Source: Streptomyces piniterrae (GTDB lineage: Bacteria; Actinomycetota; Actinomycetes; Streptomycetales; Streptomycetaceae). From it: a DNA stretch of 64,000 bases. Below are positions 25,657-34,581 of the stretch, piece after piece. Where the stretch lies: the NCBI RefSeq assembly GCF_005048155.1, contig NZ_SUMB01000003.1, positions 62,001-126,000 of the forward strand, written 5' to 3'. The stretch's first letter is position 1. Each line of letters starts with the position of its first letter. The notes beneath the pieces are model-generated. The model was given only the letters and a program-made list of their open reading frames with translations. It did no database searches and was not told the DNA's origin. A program made the translations under genes and the position numbers.

Positions 25657-25675
25657 GGCTGGCACCGTTGAGGGC

Positions 25676-26707
25676 ATGACGCGACAGACGATAACCACCA
25701 AGGGCGGGAACGCCGTGGAGGTGCGCGGTCTGGTCAAGCACTTCGGCGAGGTGAAGGCCGTCGACGGGGTGGACCTGGACGTGCGGGAAGGCACCGTGCT
25801 CGGCGTGCTCGGCCCCAACGGCGCCGGCAAGACGACCCTCGTACGCTGCCTGTCCACCCTCCTGGTGCCGGACGCCGGCAGCGCCTTCGTGGCGGGCTTC
25901 GACGTGGTCCGCCAACCCCGCGCCCTGCGCCGCACGATCGGCCTGACCGGGCAGTACGCCTCGGTCGACGAAAAGCTCTCCGGCTGGGAGAACCTCTACA
26001 TGATCGGGCGGCTGCTCGATCTCTCCCGCAAGGACGCCCGCCGCCGCGCCGACGAGATGCTGGAGCGGTTCTCCCTGACCGAGGCCGCCAAACGACCCGC
26101 CGCCAAGTACTCCGGCGGGATGCGCCGCCGGCTGGACCTGGCCGCCTCGATGATCGGCCGGCCGGCCGTCCTCTATCTGGACGAGCCGACCACGGGCCTG
26201 GACCCGCGCACCCGCAACGAGGTGTGGGAGGAGGTCCAGCGGATGGTGCGCGAGGGTGCCACGGTCCTGCTGACGACCCAGTACATGGAAGAGGCCGAGC
26301 AGTTGGCCAACGAGCTGACGGTCATCGACCGCGGCCGGGTGATCGCCGAAGGCCGGGTCGACGAGCTGAAGGCCAAGGTCGGCGGGCGCACACTGCAGAT
26401 CCGGCCGTCCGATCCCGGCGAACTGGACCGGATGGTCGGCGCCATCGCGCAGGCCGGTCTGGACGGCATCGCGGGCGCGACCGCTGACCACGACGGGGGT
26501 GTGGTCAACGTTCCGATCATCAGCGACGAACAGCTGACGGCCGTGGTCAGCCTGCTCGGCCAGCGCGGTTTCGCGCTCGCCGGGATCAGCACCCATCTGC
26601 CCAGCCTGGACGAGGTGTTCCTGGCCATCACAGGCCAGAAGACCTCCGAGGCCACGGACGCCGAGGAAGAGGTCATGGACCAGCAGTACGCGGGGGTGTC
26701 GGCATGA
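25676..26707 (+). CDS. ABC exporter ATPase, DrrA family
   Basis: A 343-residue ATP-binding subunit of a drug/antibiotic exporter. Walker A is GPNGAGKTTLVR (about 44-55), the signature is YSGGMRRRLDLA (about 144-155), and Walker B is VLYLDEPTTGLD followed by the H-loop/Q-loop region LLTTQYMEEAEQLA. The C-terminal 100 residues form the DrrA-type regulatory domain with STHLPSLDEVFLAITG. It overlaps the permease gene by 4 bp (ATGA), so the pair is one operon. ATG 25676 matches the family start; upstream sequence is the 11-bp repeat array. Exported substrate unknown. Confidence 0.9.
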   Translation: MTRQTITTKGGNAVEVRGLVKHFGEVKAVDGVDLDVREGTVLGVLGPNGAGKTTLVRCLSTLLVPDAGSAFVAGFDVVRQPRALRRTIGLTGQYASVDEKLSGWENLYMIGRLLDLSRKDARRRADEMLERFSLTEAAKRPAAKYSGGMRRRLDLAASMIGRPAVLYLDEPTTGLDPRTRNEVWEEVQRMVREGATVLLTTQYMEEAEQLANELTVIDRGRVIAEGRVDELKAKVGGRTLQIRPSDPGELDRMVGAIAQAGLDGIAGATADHDGGVVNVPIISDEQLTAVVSLLGQRGFALAGISTHLPSLDEVFLAITGQKTSEATDAEEEVMDQQYAGVSA

Positions 26708-27534
26708 GTGCCGCGACGATGACGGCGCCGCGGGTCAAACCCGGCGCCGACGAGGGACGGATCGGCCTGCGCGCCAATCTGCGGCACATCGGCGCCCTGG
26801 TGCGGCGCAACGCCCTGCAGATCAAGCAGGACCCGGAGTCGATGTTCGACGCCCTGCTGATGCCGATCGTCTTCATCCTGCTGTTCACCTACGTCTTCGG
26901 CGGCCAGATCGCCGGCAAGGGCCATCAGGACGCCTACGTCCAGCATCTGGTGCCCGGCATGATGGCCATGATGGGCATGAACATCGCCATGGCGGTGGGC
27001 ACGGGCGTCAACGAGGACTTCCGCAAGGGCGTCATGGACCGCTTCCGGACCATGCCGATAGCCCGGTCCTCGGTCCTGATAGCCAAAATCGTCGTCGAGG
27101 TCGGCCGGATGCTGGTCGCCACCGCGATCCTGCTCGCCATGGGCTTTCTGCTGGGCCTGGAGATCAAGGGCAGCATGCTCGAATTCGCCGCCGCGATCGT
27201 GCTGTCCACGGTCTTCGGCGCCGCCCTGATGTGGATATTCATCCTGCTGGGGCTCGCCATGAAGACCCCGCAGGCGGTCCAGGGCGTGGCGATGCTGGTG
27301 CTGATGCCGCTGCAGTTCGGCTCGTCGATCTTCACGCCGACGACGAAGATGCCCGGCTGGCTCCAGGACTTCACCGACGTCAACCCGCTCTCCCAGCTGG
27401 CGGACGCGGCCCGCGCCCTGATCGACGGCCACGGTGCGGTGGCGCACCCGACGCTGGTCACCCTGGCCTGGGCGGTCGCCATCACCGCCATCACGATGCC
27501 GCTCGCGGTCCGGAAGTTCCGCGACAAGACCTGA
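26704..27534 (+). CDS. ABC exporter permease, DrrB family
   Basis: A 276-residue ABC-2 type membrane subunit with about six helices. It contains the EAA-like segment VNEDFRKGVMDRFRTMPIARSSVLIAK (about 101-127) and the C-terminal FTPTTKMPGWLQDFTDVNPLSQLADAAR, both diagnostic of the DrrB/ABC2 family. The N-terminus is cytoplasmic. It works with the ATPase encoded just upstream to extrude a hydrophobic compound. Confidence 0.9.
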   Translation: MSAATMTAPRVKPGADEGRIGLRANLRHIGALVRRNALQIKQDPESMFDALLMPIVFILLFTYVFGGQIAGKGHQDAYVQHLVPGMMAMMGMNIAMAVGTGVNEDFRKGVMDRFRTMPIARSSVLIAKIVVEVGRMLVATAILLAMGFLLGLEIKGSMLEFAAAIVLSTVFGAALMWIFILLGLAMKTPQAVQGVAMLVLMPLQFGSSIFTPTTKMPGWLQDFTDVNPLSQLADAARALIDGHGAVAHPTLVTLAWAVAITAITMPLAVRKFRDKT

Positions 27535-27538
27535 CGCG

Positions 27539-27561
27539 CCCGGGGGCCCGGCGCCCCCGGG
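27539..27561. terminator. Bidirectional terminator between exporter and SARP gene
   Basis: CCCGGGGGC (27539-27547) and GCCCCCGGG (27553-27561) around a 5-nt loop, between two converging stop codons. Confidence 0.7.
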
Positions 27562-27586
27562 AGTCACAGCCTTCGCCCGGCTCGCG

Positions 27587-30500
27587 TCAGAAGAGGGCGG
27601 TGGCCTCTTCGAGGGACAGGCCACCGCCTTCGGCGTACCCGCGCTCGTACTCCGCGTCGCCCAGCACCGCCCGCGCCGCCTCCTCCGTACGCGCCCGGTC
27701 CCGGCGGATGATCATCGGCTGCACATGTGCGGCCGGCCGCCGCGCGTCGTACACCCCCACCAGCCGCGCCGCGTCCCACGCCCCGCGCTCACCGCGGACG
27801 GCCATCAACACCCGTGCCCCGACGAGGAGTTGGATGACCGGAACGTCCGGCGCGACCATCTGCGTGATCGCGTCCCCCGTGATCAGCTCCAGGGCCGCGC
27901 GGAACCTCGGCAGCAGATCACCGCCCCGCCCGTCGTCGACATCCAGCGAGACCAGCGAAGCCTCCACGATGCCGGCGAACAGCTCCTGGGCACGCGGGCC
28001 GAACAGCTCCCGCACCGCGTGCAGTTCGTGCCGGGCCTCGTGCGTACGCCCCGCCACCGTCAGCCACGCCGCGAGGCACATCCGCGCGAAGGGCACCGCG
28101 TCCCGCCCGCTGTTCCGGTCCTTGGCCTCCGCCAGGACCTCGCGCAGCATCCGCTCGCCGGCCTCCTCCTGGCCGTCCTCGATCAGCGCGCCGCCCAGCC
28201 GGGTACGCAGCAGCAGGGTCTGGCCGTGCGCGCCCAGCTCCTCGGCATGGACCATCGCCGCGCGGTAGTCCTCCGCCGCGAGCACATACGCACCACGCTT
28301 CTCACGGGACTCGCCGCGCCCCGACAGCGCCTCGGCGGCGCCCCATGCGTCCCCCAGCCGGACAAAGATCCGCAGCGACTCATCGGCGTCCGCGGCCGCC
28401 TGCTCCAGCCGACCCGGACGGTCGTTGAGGATCTTGGAACGCAGTTGCAGGACGAACGCGAGCTCCCAGTCGTAGCCGAACTCGCGGCAGGCCCGCACCG
28501 CTCCGTCGACCAGCTCCTCCAGCTGCCCGTACTTCCCGGTGATCAGCACCGCGTAGAACCACATGATCCCCGGCACCTTGCAGGTCTGCGGCAGCCCGCT
28601 GCGGTAGGCGACGAGAACCCCGTTCAGCACCTGCTGCATCTGCGGATTACGCAGCGCCTCAAGGTCGCTGTCCATGCTGGACAGAGCGACCAGCCACACC
28701 TCGCGGCGGGCCTCCACCAACTGCCGGGGGTCCATCGGCGGCGGCCGGTCGATGGGCCGCTCATGGAGGACGGGGGCGGGTTCGACGGGCGGCAGAAAGG
28801 GGCTGGGGCCGAGCGCACCGGCCGCCATCGACCAGTGTCGGGCGTCGCTGCGGTGGTCGCGCAGCGACCAGAACCACTGCAGCGACAACACCAGGCACAG
28901 CGCCTCGTGCTCATCGCCGGCGGCGACGGCACGGCGCAGCGCGGTCCGCAGATTGTCGTGCTCCAGCTCCAGCCGCTCCATCCAGAGACGCTGGCCCGGC
29001 CCGCGCAGCAACGGGTCGGCGATACGCGCCAGTTCGCGGTACGCGACGAGATGCCGGCGCTCGGCACCGGCCCGCTCCCCCGCCTCGTCCAGCCGCTCGC
29101 CGGCGTACTCCCCCACCGTCTCCAGCAGCCGGTAGCGCATCTGCCCGTCGGGCGCCGGCGCCGCCACCACCAGCGACTTGTCGATCAGCGAACCGAGCAG
29201 CCCGGCCACCTCGCGCCCGTCGACACCGTCGCCCGCGCACACCTCCTCCGCCGCACCCAGATCGCAGCCACCGGCGAACACCGAAAGCCGGCGCAGCACG
29301 GCCCGCTCCGGCTCGTCGGTCAGATCCCAGGACCAGTCGACGACCGCGCGCAGCGTCTGCTGACGCGGCAGCACGGTGCGACTGCCGCTGGTCAGCAGCC
29401 GGAAGCGGTCGTCCAACCGGTCGGCGAGCTGCCTCGGGGACAGCAACCGCAGCCGGGCGGCGGCGAGTTCGATGGCGAGCGGCAGACCGTCCAGCCGACG
29501 GCAGATCTCGGCGCACGCCGCCGGATCGTCCTCGATACGGAAACCGGGGCGGGCGGCGGCGCCACGGTCGGCCAGCAGCCGCAGCGCGACCGGATCGGGC
29601 AGCGGCTCCACGGGGCGCAGCACCTCGCCCGGCACGGCCAGCGGCTCACGACTCGTCGCCAGCACCGTCACACCGGGGCACTCGGCCAGCAGCCGCTCCG
29701 CGAGTTCGGCGGCGGCGCCGATGACGTGCTCGCAGTTGTCGAGGACCAGCAGCATCCGGCGGCCGGCGCAGAGCTCGGCGAGCCGGGCCAGCGGGTCCAG
29801 GGCGGTGGGGTCGGTGGCGGCGCGCAGGCCCTCTGCGGTGGTGCCGCGGACGACGGTCTCCCGCGCGCCGAGCGTGGTGAGCACCGCCTCGGGCACGGTC
29901 TGCGGATCGTCCAGCGGCGCCAGCTCCGCCAGCCAGACGCCGTGCGGCCAGGCGTCCGGCAGGGCGGCCGCGGCGGACTCGGCGCCCTCCTGCGACAGCC
30001 GGGTCTTCCCGGCGCCACCGGGGCCGAGCAGGGTCACCAGACGATGGCCCGCGAGATCGGCACGCAGCGCTTCCAGGTCGGCGTCCCGCCCCACGAAGGA
30101 GGTGGGACGCGCCCGGAGATTGCCGGGGCGGGGGTGGATGGGTGGGGTGGGTGGAGGTGGGTGGGGAGTGGAGGTCTGGGCTCCGGTGGCGACTGGTGCG
30201 CCGGTGGCCGGGGCGCCGGTGGCGACGGCTGGGGCGGCGTCGGACGGGACGGTTGGGGCTGGGGCGGCGTGGGGTGAGCCGGCATGGGGTGAGCCGTTAT
30301 GGGCCGGGACGCCGGGGGCCGGGGCGGCGTGACGCGGGCCGGCGGCGGCCGAGCCGCCATCGGCCGGCTCGTCGGCCGCTGGCCCCCTGTCGCCTGCCGC
30401 GCCGCCCTGCCGCAGCAACTCCCCGTGCAGGGCGCGGAGTTCGGGCCCGGGGTCGGCGCCGAGGCGTTCCGCCAGGCCGGTACGTATCTCCTCGTACGCG

Positions 30501-31141
30501 GCGAGCGCCTGGGCACCGCGGCCCGCGTCGCGCAGGGCACGCAGGCGCAGCGCCTGGAGCGGCTCGTCGAGGGGGTGCTCGTGGCACAGAGCGACGAGGA
30601 GCGGCAGCGCCTGGCCGGCCCGGCCGAGGGCGAGGTCGACGGCGAGGCGGACGCGCTGGGCGTCCAGGCGGCGGCTCTCGGCGCGAGCCGCCTGCACGCC
30701 CGCGTCGGGCAGGTCGGCGAGCGCCGGGCCGCGCCAGAGCGCCAGCGCCTCGTCGAGGAGGGCGGCGGCGCGGGCCGGGTCCGCGTCGGCGAACGCCCGG
30801 CCGCCCTCCGCCGCGAGCCGCTCGAAACGGTGCAGGTCGACGGCGTCCGGCTCGGCGCACAGCCGGTAGCCGCCGGCCACGGAAGCGACCTCGGCATGCC
30901 CCAGCGCCCGGCGCAGCCGGCCGACCAGCGCCTGCAGGGCCCCCGCCGCATCGGCGGGCGGGTCCATCCCCCAGATGTCGGCGATCAGCGCGTCCGACGT
31001 CAGCGCCCGCCCCGGCCGCAGCGCCAGGGCCGCCAGCAGGGCACGCAGACGTGCGCCACCGAGGGCGACGGGGGTGCCGTCGGCCCGGCCGGCCTGGGTG
31101 GTGCCGAGAATTCCGTAGCGCACCGAGCCATTGTCGTGCAC
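27587..31141 (-). CDS. Large SARP-type regulator: winged-helix DNA-binding, BTAD, NB-ARC and TPR domains
   Basis: About 1184 residues. The N-terminal OmpR-like DNA-binding domain (about 8-100, VRYGILGTTQAGRADGTPVA onward) is followed by a bacterial transcriptional activation domain (about 105-255, DLHRFERLAAEGGRAF to RLGADPGPELRALHGELL). A Pro/Ala/Thr-rich linker (about 260-340) leads to an NB-ARC ATPase (P-loop TLLGPGGAGKTRLS, Walker B MLLVLDNCEHV, ATSREPL) and a C-terminal helical/TPR region. The layout is that of AfsR-like activators, where ATP and a signal control DNA binding to 11-bp-spaced heptamers. GTG 31141 is chosen because GGGGGA lies 7 nt upstream and the family motif follows; GTG 31123 is an alternative. 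It converges on the DrrAB genes, whose promoter holds matching 11-bp repeats. Confidence 0.88.
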   Translation of the reverse strand: MHDNGSVRYGILGTTQAGRADGTPVALGGARLRALLAALALRPGRALTSDALIADIWGMDPPADAAGALQALVGRLRRALGHAEVASVAGGYRLCAEPDAVDLHRFERLAAEGGRAFADADPARAAALLDEALALWRGPALADLPDAGVQAARAESRRLDAQRVRLAVDLALGRAGQALPLLVALCHEHPLDEPLQALRLRALRDAGRGAQALAAYEEIRTGLAERLGADPGPELRALHGELLRQGGAAGDRGPAADEPADGGSAAAGPRHAAPAPGVPAHNGSPHAGSPHAAPAPTVPSDAAPAVATGAPATGAPVATGAQTSTPHPPPPTPPIHPRPGNLRARPTSFVGRDADLEALRADLAGHRLVTLLGPGGAGKTRLSQEGAESAAAALPDAWPHGVWLAELAPLDDPQTVPEAVLTTLGARETVVRGTTAEGLRAATDPTALDPLARLAELCAGRRMLLVLDNCEHVIGAAAELAERLLAECPGVTVLATSREPLAVPGEVLRPVEPLPDPVALRLLADRGAAARPGFRIEDDPAACAEICRRLDGLPLAIELAAARLRLLSPRQLADRLDDRFRLLTSGSRTVLPRQQTLRAVVDWSWDLTDEPERAVLRRLSVFAGGCDLGAAEEVCAGDGVDGREVAGLLGSLIDKSLVVAAPAPDGQMRYRLLETVGEYAGERLDEAGERAGAERRHLVAYRELARIADPLLRGPGQRLWMERLELEHDNLRTALRRAVAAGDEHEALCLVLSLQWFWSLRDHRSDARHWSMAAGALGPSPFLPPVEPAPVLHERPIDRPPPMDPRQLVEARREVWLVALSSMDSDLEALRNPQMQQVLNGVLVAYRSGLPQTCKVPGIMWFYAVLITGKYGQLEELVDGAVRACREFGYDWELAFVLQLRSKILNDRPGRLEQAAADADESLRIFVRLGDAWGAAEALSGRGESREKRGAYVLAAEDYRAAMVHAEELGAHGQTLLLRTRLGGALIEDGQEEAGERMLREVLAEAKDRNSGRDAVPFARMCLAAWLTVAGRTHEARHELHAVRELFGPRAQELFAGIVEASLVSLDVDDGRGGDLLPRFRAALELITGDAITQMVAPDVPVIQLLVGARVLMAVRGERGAWDAARLVGVYDARRPAAHVQPMIIRRDRARTEEAARAVLGDAEYERGYAEGGGLSLEEATALF

Positions 31142-31563
31142 GGCAGCGTCCCCCACGCTCCGCTCACCCTCCCCGTGTCCATGATCACGCCCTGCTCCAC
31201 GCGCCCGATCCCGGCCTTGGACCACCCCTTACGCCCCTGCCCCGCCCTCGGCTCGCCCTGCCCCCAACAGCCCACCCCTACCGCGCCCGTCCCGCCCGAC
31301 CCGGCCCCCCGGCCATCCTCTCGCCCCTCCGCCCCTCCGCCCCTCCGGCCGTCGGCGCGCGCAACCCGCACAGCTCCCGTACGACTCCACCTTGCCCGGA
31401 ACTCCCCGCCCACCGCTCGTCGTTTTCGCCGCACGAGTCCGTTTCCATGGCTCGTTCCACGACCCGGTTCCGCGGGATGTTCCCGAAGGGGGCAGTGCGC
31501 GCGGCGCCGTACCGCGGATACGGTCATGGCTGCCACCACGACACCCCTCGGGAGCCCCGCACC
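31142..31563. other. Divergent intergenic region, no gene seen
   Basis: A 422-nt C-rich stretch separates the SARP gene from the M50 protease gene. It contains a short tandem run of CGCCCCTC-type units near 31325-31350 and must hold both promoters. I see no convincing open frame or strong hairpin. Confidence 0.5.
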
Positions 31564-32370
31564 ATGACCACAGCCTTCCCGCGCGCCGACCGCCGCGTCA
31601 GCCCGGTCTTCCTCGCGCTCGTCGCCGTCATGGGAGTGTCCGCGTGGGCCGTCTGGAGCCGTCAGATCGCGGCGAGCACCGGCTTCGCGGTCTTCCTCTT
31701 CGTGGTGTCCGGCTGGGTGGTGTCGCTCTGCCTGCACGAATACGCGCACGCCCGCACCGCGCTGCACAGCGGTGACCTCTCGGTCGGCGACAAGGGCTAT
31801 CTCACCCTCAACCCGCTGAAGTACACCCATGCCCTGCTCAGCGTCATCCTGCCGGTGATCTTCGTCATCATGGGCGGGATCGGGCTGCCGGGCGGCGCGG
31901 TGTTCATCGAGCGGAGCCGGATCAAGGGGCGCTGGCGGCACAGCCTGATCTCGGCGGCGGGCCCCCTGACTAACGTGCTGTTCGCCATCGTCATGACCGC
32001 CCCGTTCTGGCTGAACCAGATGTCCGGCGTCCCCGACCCGTTCCGGTACGCGCTGGCCTTCCTCGCACTGCTGCAGGTCACCGCCGCGATCCTGAACTTC
32101 CTCCCGGTGCCGGGGCTGGACGGCTACGGGGTCATCGAGCCCTGGCTGTCACACGGGTTCCGCCGCCAGGTGGAGCCGTTCGCGCCGTTCGGACTGCTGG
32201 CGGTCTTCGGGCTGCTGTGGGTCCCCGAGATCAACCACGTCTTCTTCAGCGCGGTGGACGCGATCCTGCGCGCCATGGGCATCACCAACTGGGACACCTA
32301 CTGGGGCCAGGAGTACTTCCGCTTCTGGCAGGGCGAGCCCCAGATCCCGCAGGTCAGCGACCTGGCCTGA
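31564..32370 (+). CDS. Site-2-type intramembrane zinc protease (M50 family)
   Basis: A 268-residue multi-pass membrane protein. The zinc-binding HExxH is in CLHEYAHARTALHSGD (about 57-72), inside the second hydrophobic segment. The third ligand motif is in NFLPVPGLDGYGVIEPWL (about 178-195), the NPDG-like Asp loop. Family enzymes cleave peptide bonds within membranes, for example in anti-sigma factors, but the target here is unknown. ATG 31564 follows GGGAG. A terminator overlaps the stop. Confidence 0.82.
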   Translation: MTTAFPRADRRVSPVFLALVAVMGVSAWAVWSRQIAASTGFAVFLFVVSGWVVSLCLHEYAHARTALHSGDLSVGDKGYLTLNPLKYTHALLSVILPVIFVIMGGIGLPGGAVFIERSRIKGRWRHSLISAAGPLTNVLFAIVMTAPFWLNQMSGVPDPFRYALAFLALLQVTAAILNFLPVPGLDGYGVIEPWLSHGFRRQVEPFAPFGLLAVFGLLWVPEINHVFFSAVDAILRAMGITNWDTYWGQEYFRFWQGEPQIPQVSDLA

Positions 32371-32399
32371 CGGACCCGACGCGACCCGCCGGGTCCGTC
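32369..32399 (+). terminator. Terminator overlapping the M50 stop codon
   Basis: Arms GACGGACCCG (32369-32378) and CGGGTCCGTC (32390-32399) with an 11-nt loop. The following 32400-32627 is AT-richer near 32420-32480 and contains GGCACCGCAA twice in tandem near 32500, but no supported gene. Confidence 0.65.
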
Positions 32400-32627
32400 G
32401 ACGGGAGGCCTCCGCAGGCCCTGAAAAATTCCTGAGCCCGATTACTCTCCCCCCGGAATTAATCACTCTCCGTAATTGTTGCCGGGATCAGGAAGGAGGC
32501 ACCGCAAGGCACCGCAAGGCAAACGCAAGAGGCGCGGGGCCGCGGAAAGGCAAGGGTGAAGGCCACCGGCTCGCCGGCCCCGCCGCCACGGGACGGCCCG
32601 CTACGGGACGACGCCCTATGGACGCCC

Positions 32628-32852
32628 TCAGCCAGCCGCCGCCGTACGCTCCGGTCGCGCCGCCCGCTCCAGCTTCGCCTTGCGCAGGTAGAACCAGGCC
32701 ATGTTGCTGGACACGCCGGCCATCAGGATCCAGACCACGCCGAGCCAGCTGCCCTGCACGAACGAGACGACGGCCGCGGCGACGGCGAGGACGCACAGGA
32801 CGCTCGCCCAGATGGCGAGGCGCGGGACCGGGCTGGAGGTGGCGGAGGGCAT
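32628..32852 (-). CDS. Small two-helix membrane protein
   Basis: Seventy-four residues: MPSATSSPVPRLAIWASVLC opens the first helix (LAIWASVLCVLAVAAAVVSFV). A short loop (QGSWLG) and a second helix (VVWILMAGVSSNMAWFYL) follow, with a basic tail (RKAKLERAARPERT). AGGAG lies upstream of ATG 32852 at good spacing. The gene is conserved-looking but I cannot assign a family or function. It lies between the M50 protease and the F420 reductase and is probably transcribed on its own or after the reductase (86-nt gap). Confidence 0.65.
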   Translation of the reverse strand: MPSATSSPVPRLAIWASVLCVLAVAAAVVSFVQGSWLGVVWILMAGVSSNMAWFYLRKAKLERAARPERTAAAG

Positions 32853-32938
32853 GGGGGTCGGCTCCTGTCGGGAGTGGTGCGGACCTCCCCAGTGTCCCCC
32901 ATGTCCCGCGCGCACCCGCCAGTGGTCAGCGCTGCTGC

Positions 32939-33670
32939 TCAGACGTCCGTGACCCGGAGGCCCGCGTGGGCCTTGTAGCGGCGGTTGACCGAGATCAGGT
33001 TGGCGACCAGGGACTCGACCTGGTGGGCGTTGCGCAGCCGGCCGGCGAAGACGCCGCGCATACCGGGGATGCGGGCGGCCAGCGCCTGGACGATGTCGGT
33101 GTCGGCGCGGGACTCGCCGAGCACCATCACATCGGTGTCGATCTCGGCGGTCTCCGGGTCCTGGAGCAGCACGGCGGAGAGGTGGTGGAAGGCGGCGGCG
33201 ACCCGCGATTCCGGGAGCAGCGCGGCGGCCTGTTCGGCGGCGCTGCCCTCCTCCGGCTTGAGCGCGTAGGCGCCCCTCTTGTCGAAGCCGAGGGGGTTCA
33301 CGCAGTCGATGACGAGCTTGCCGGCCAGGTCCTGGCGGAGCGCCTCCAGCGTCTTGGCGTGGCCTTCCCAGGGCACCGCGACGATCACGACGTCGCTGCG
33401 CCGTGCGCACTCGGCGTTGTCCGCGCCCTCGATGCCCAGGCCGAGTTCGCCGGCCGCGGTCCGGGCGCGCTCGGCGGCCCGGGAGCCGATGATCACCTTC
33501 TGGCCGGCCTTGGCGAACCGGTAGGCGAGGCCGCGGCCCTGGTCGCCGGTGCCGCCGAGGACGCCGACCACCAGGCCGGAGACGTCGGGGAGGTCCCAGG
33601 GGTCACGCTTGAGGGCGGCCTTCGCGGCGGTCGCGACGTTCACGGGCTTGGCATCGTCAGGAGTAGTCAT
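32939..33670 (-). CDS. npdG: NADPH-dependent F420 reductase
   Basis: A 243-residue Rossmann-fold enzyme that exchanges hydride between NADPH and coenzyme F420. After a polar ~30-residue N-terminus comes VGVLGGTGDQGRGLAYRFAKAG (dinucleotide-binding glycines, about 35-56), then IIGSRAAERA, where the Arg recognises the NADP phosphate. The family motifs DVVIVAVPWEGHAKTL, VIDCVNPLGFDKRG, AFHHLSAVLL and the C-terminal NAHQVESLVANLISVNRRYK complete the F420H2:NADP oxidoreductase (Fno) pattern. It is cytoplasmic and supplies reduced F420 to deazaflavin-dependent enzymes. Confidence 0.9.
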   Translation of the reverse strand: MTTPDDAKPVNVATAAKAALKRDPWDLPDVSGLVVGVLGGTGDQGRGLAYRFAKAGQKVIIGSRAAERARTAAGELGLGIEGADNAECARRSDVVIVAVPWEGHAKTLEALRQDLAGKLVIDCVNPLGFDKRGAYALKPEEGSAAEQAAALLPESRVAAAFHHLSAVLLQDPETAEIDTDVMVLGESRADTDIVQALAARIPGMRGVFAGRLRNAHQVESLVANLISVNRRYKAHAGLRVTDV

Positions 33671-33729
33671 GACAGCGATAGTGTCACGCGCCGCGGGCGA
33701 GCCGGCCGGGCATCACATGGTCCGCCGCC

Positions 33730-34581
33730 TCATGCCTTCACGCTGCCCTCCGTCAGGCCCGTGCGCCAGTAGCGCTGCAACACGGTCATCAGCACCATCA
33801 GTGGCACCACGGACAGGAAGGCGCCGCCCACCGTGTACTGGTAAAGCACTGGTTGCCGGTCTGCGTATCCCGTCCAACTGGTCAGGCCCAGTTGGATCGG
33901 GTAGAGGTCGGAGTCGGAGAGCATGACCAGCGGCAGGAAGTAGTTGTTCCAGATGTGGACGAACTGGAACAGGAAGACGGTGACCAGTGCGGGGGTCATC
34001 AGTCGGAGGCTGAGGGCCGCGAAGATTCTTGCCTCGCCCGCGCCGTCGATCCGGGCGGCTTCCAGGAGCGAGTCGGGGACCGCGGCGGCGGCGTAGATCC
34101 GGCACAGGTAGACGCCGAACGGGCTGACCACGCTGGGGATCAGCACCGCCCAGTAGGTGTTGGACAGGCCCATGGAGCTGAAGAGGAAGTAGAGGGGGAG
34201 GGCGAGGGCGGTCCCGGGGATCAGGACCCCCGCCAGTACGGCGTTGAAGATCGCTTCGCGGCCGCGGAACGGGAACTTGGCCAGTGCGTAGCCCGCCGCG
34301 GCGGACAGCAGCGTCGCGCAGACGGCGCCGATCCCCGCGTAGAGCAGGGAGTTGCCGAACCAGCGGACGTAGATGCCGTGGTCGTAGGTCAGGACGTCGA
34401 GGAGGTGGTCGACGGGTCGTGGGTGGTCGGAGAACCAGAAGCCGAACGTGCCGAAGAGGTCGGCGCTGCTCTTGGTGGCCGAGACGATCAGCCAGTAGAC
34501 GGGCACCAGGAAGTAGATCGCGGCGATGGTCAGCAGCGAGGCGGTGATGATGCGGTAGCGGACCGGGGGCCGGGTGGTCAT
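33730..34581 (-). CDS. Carbohydrate ABC importer permease (MalG/NanT-like, second subunit)
   Basis: A 283-residue membrane protein with about six helices and the permease EAA loop PDSLLEAARIDGAGEARIFAALSLRLMTP. It has the extended N-terminal ATKSSADLF segment typical of the MalG-type (CUT1) subunit. Its ATG overlaps the stop of the upstream permease by 4 bp. It closes an operon of sialidase, binding protein and two permeases. No ATPase gene is present, as is usual for CUT1 systems that share MsiK. The transported ligand is inferred to be sialic acid or a sialoside from the operon context only. Confidence 0.85.
   Translation of the reverse strand: MTTRPPVRYRIITASLLTIAAIYFLVPVYWLIVSATKSSADLFGTFGFWFSDHPRPVDHLLDVLTYDHGIYVRWFGNSLLYAGIGAVCATLLSAAAGYALAKFPFRGREAIFNAVLAGVLIPGTALALPLYFLFSSMGLSNTYWAVLIPSVVSPFGVYLCRIYAAAAVPDSLLEAARIDGAGEARIFAALSLRLMTPALVTVFLFQFVHIWNNYFLPLVMLSDSDLYPIQLGLTSWTGYADRQPVLYQYTVGGAFLSVVPLMVLMTVLQRYWRTGLTEGSVKA

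Noticed and set aside
31123..31225. Longer N-terminus of the SARP regulator from 31225
   Set aside because: The extra residues (Gly/Arg/Glu-rich) lie before the conserved RYGILGTTQ start and a ribosome site fits GTG 31141.
32400..32627. Possible small gene or riboswitch in the AT-richer gap after the M50 protease
   Set aside because: No start with a usable ribosome site gives a plausible protein and no recognised riboswitch core was found; only short direct repeats are present.
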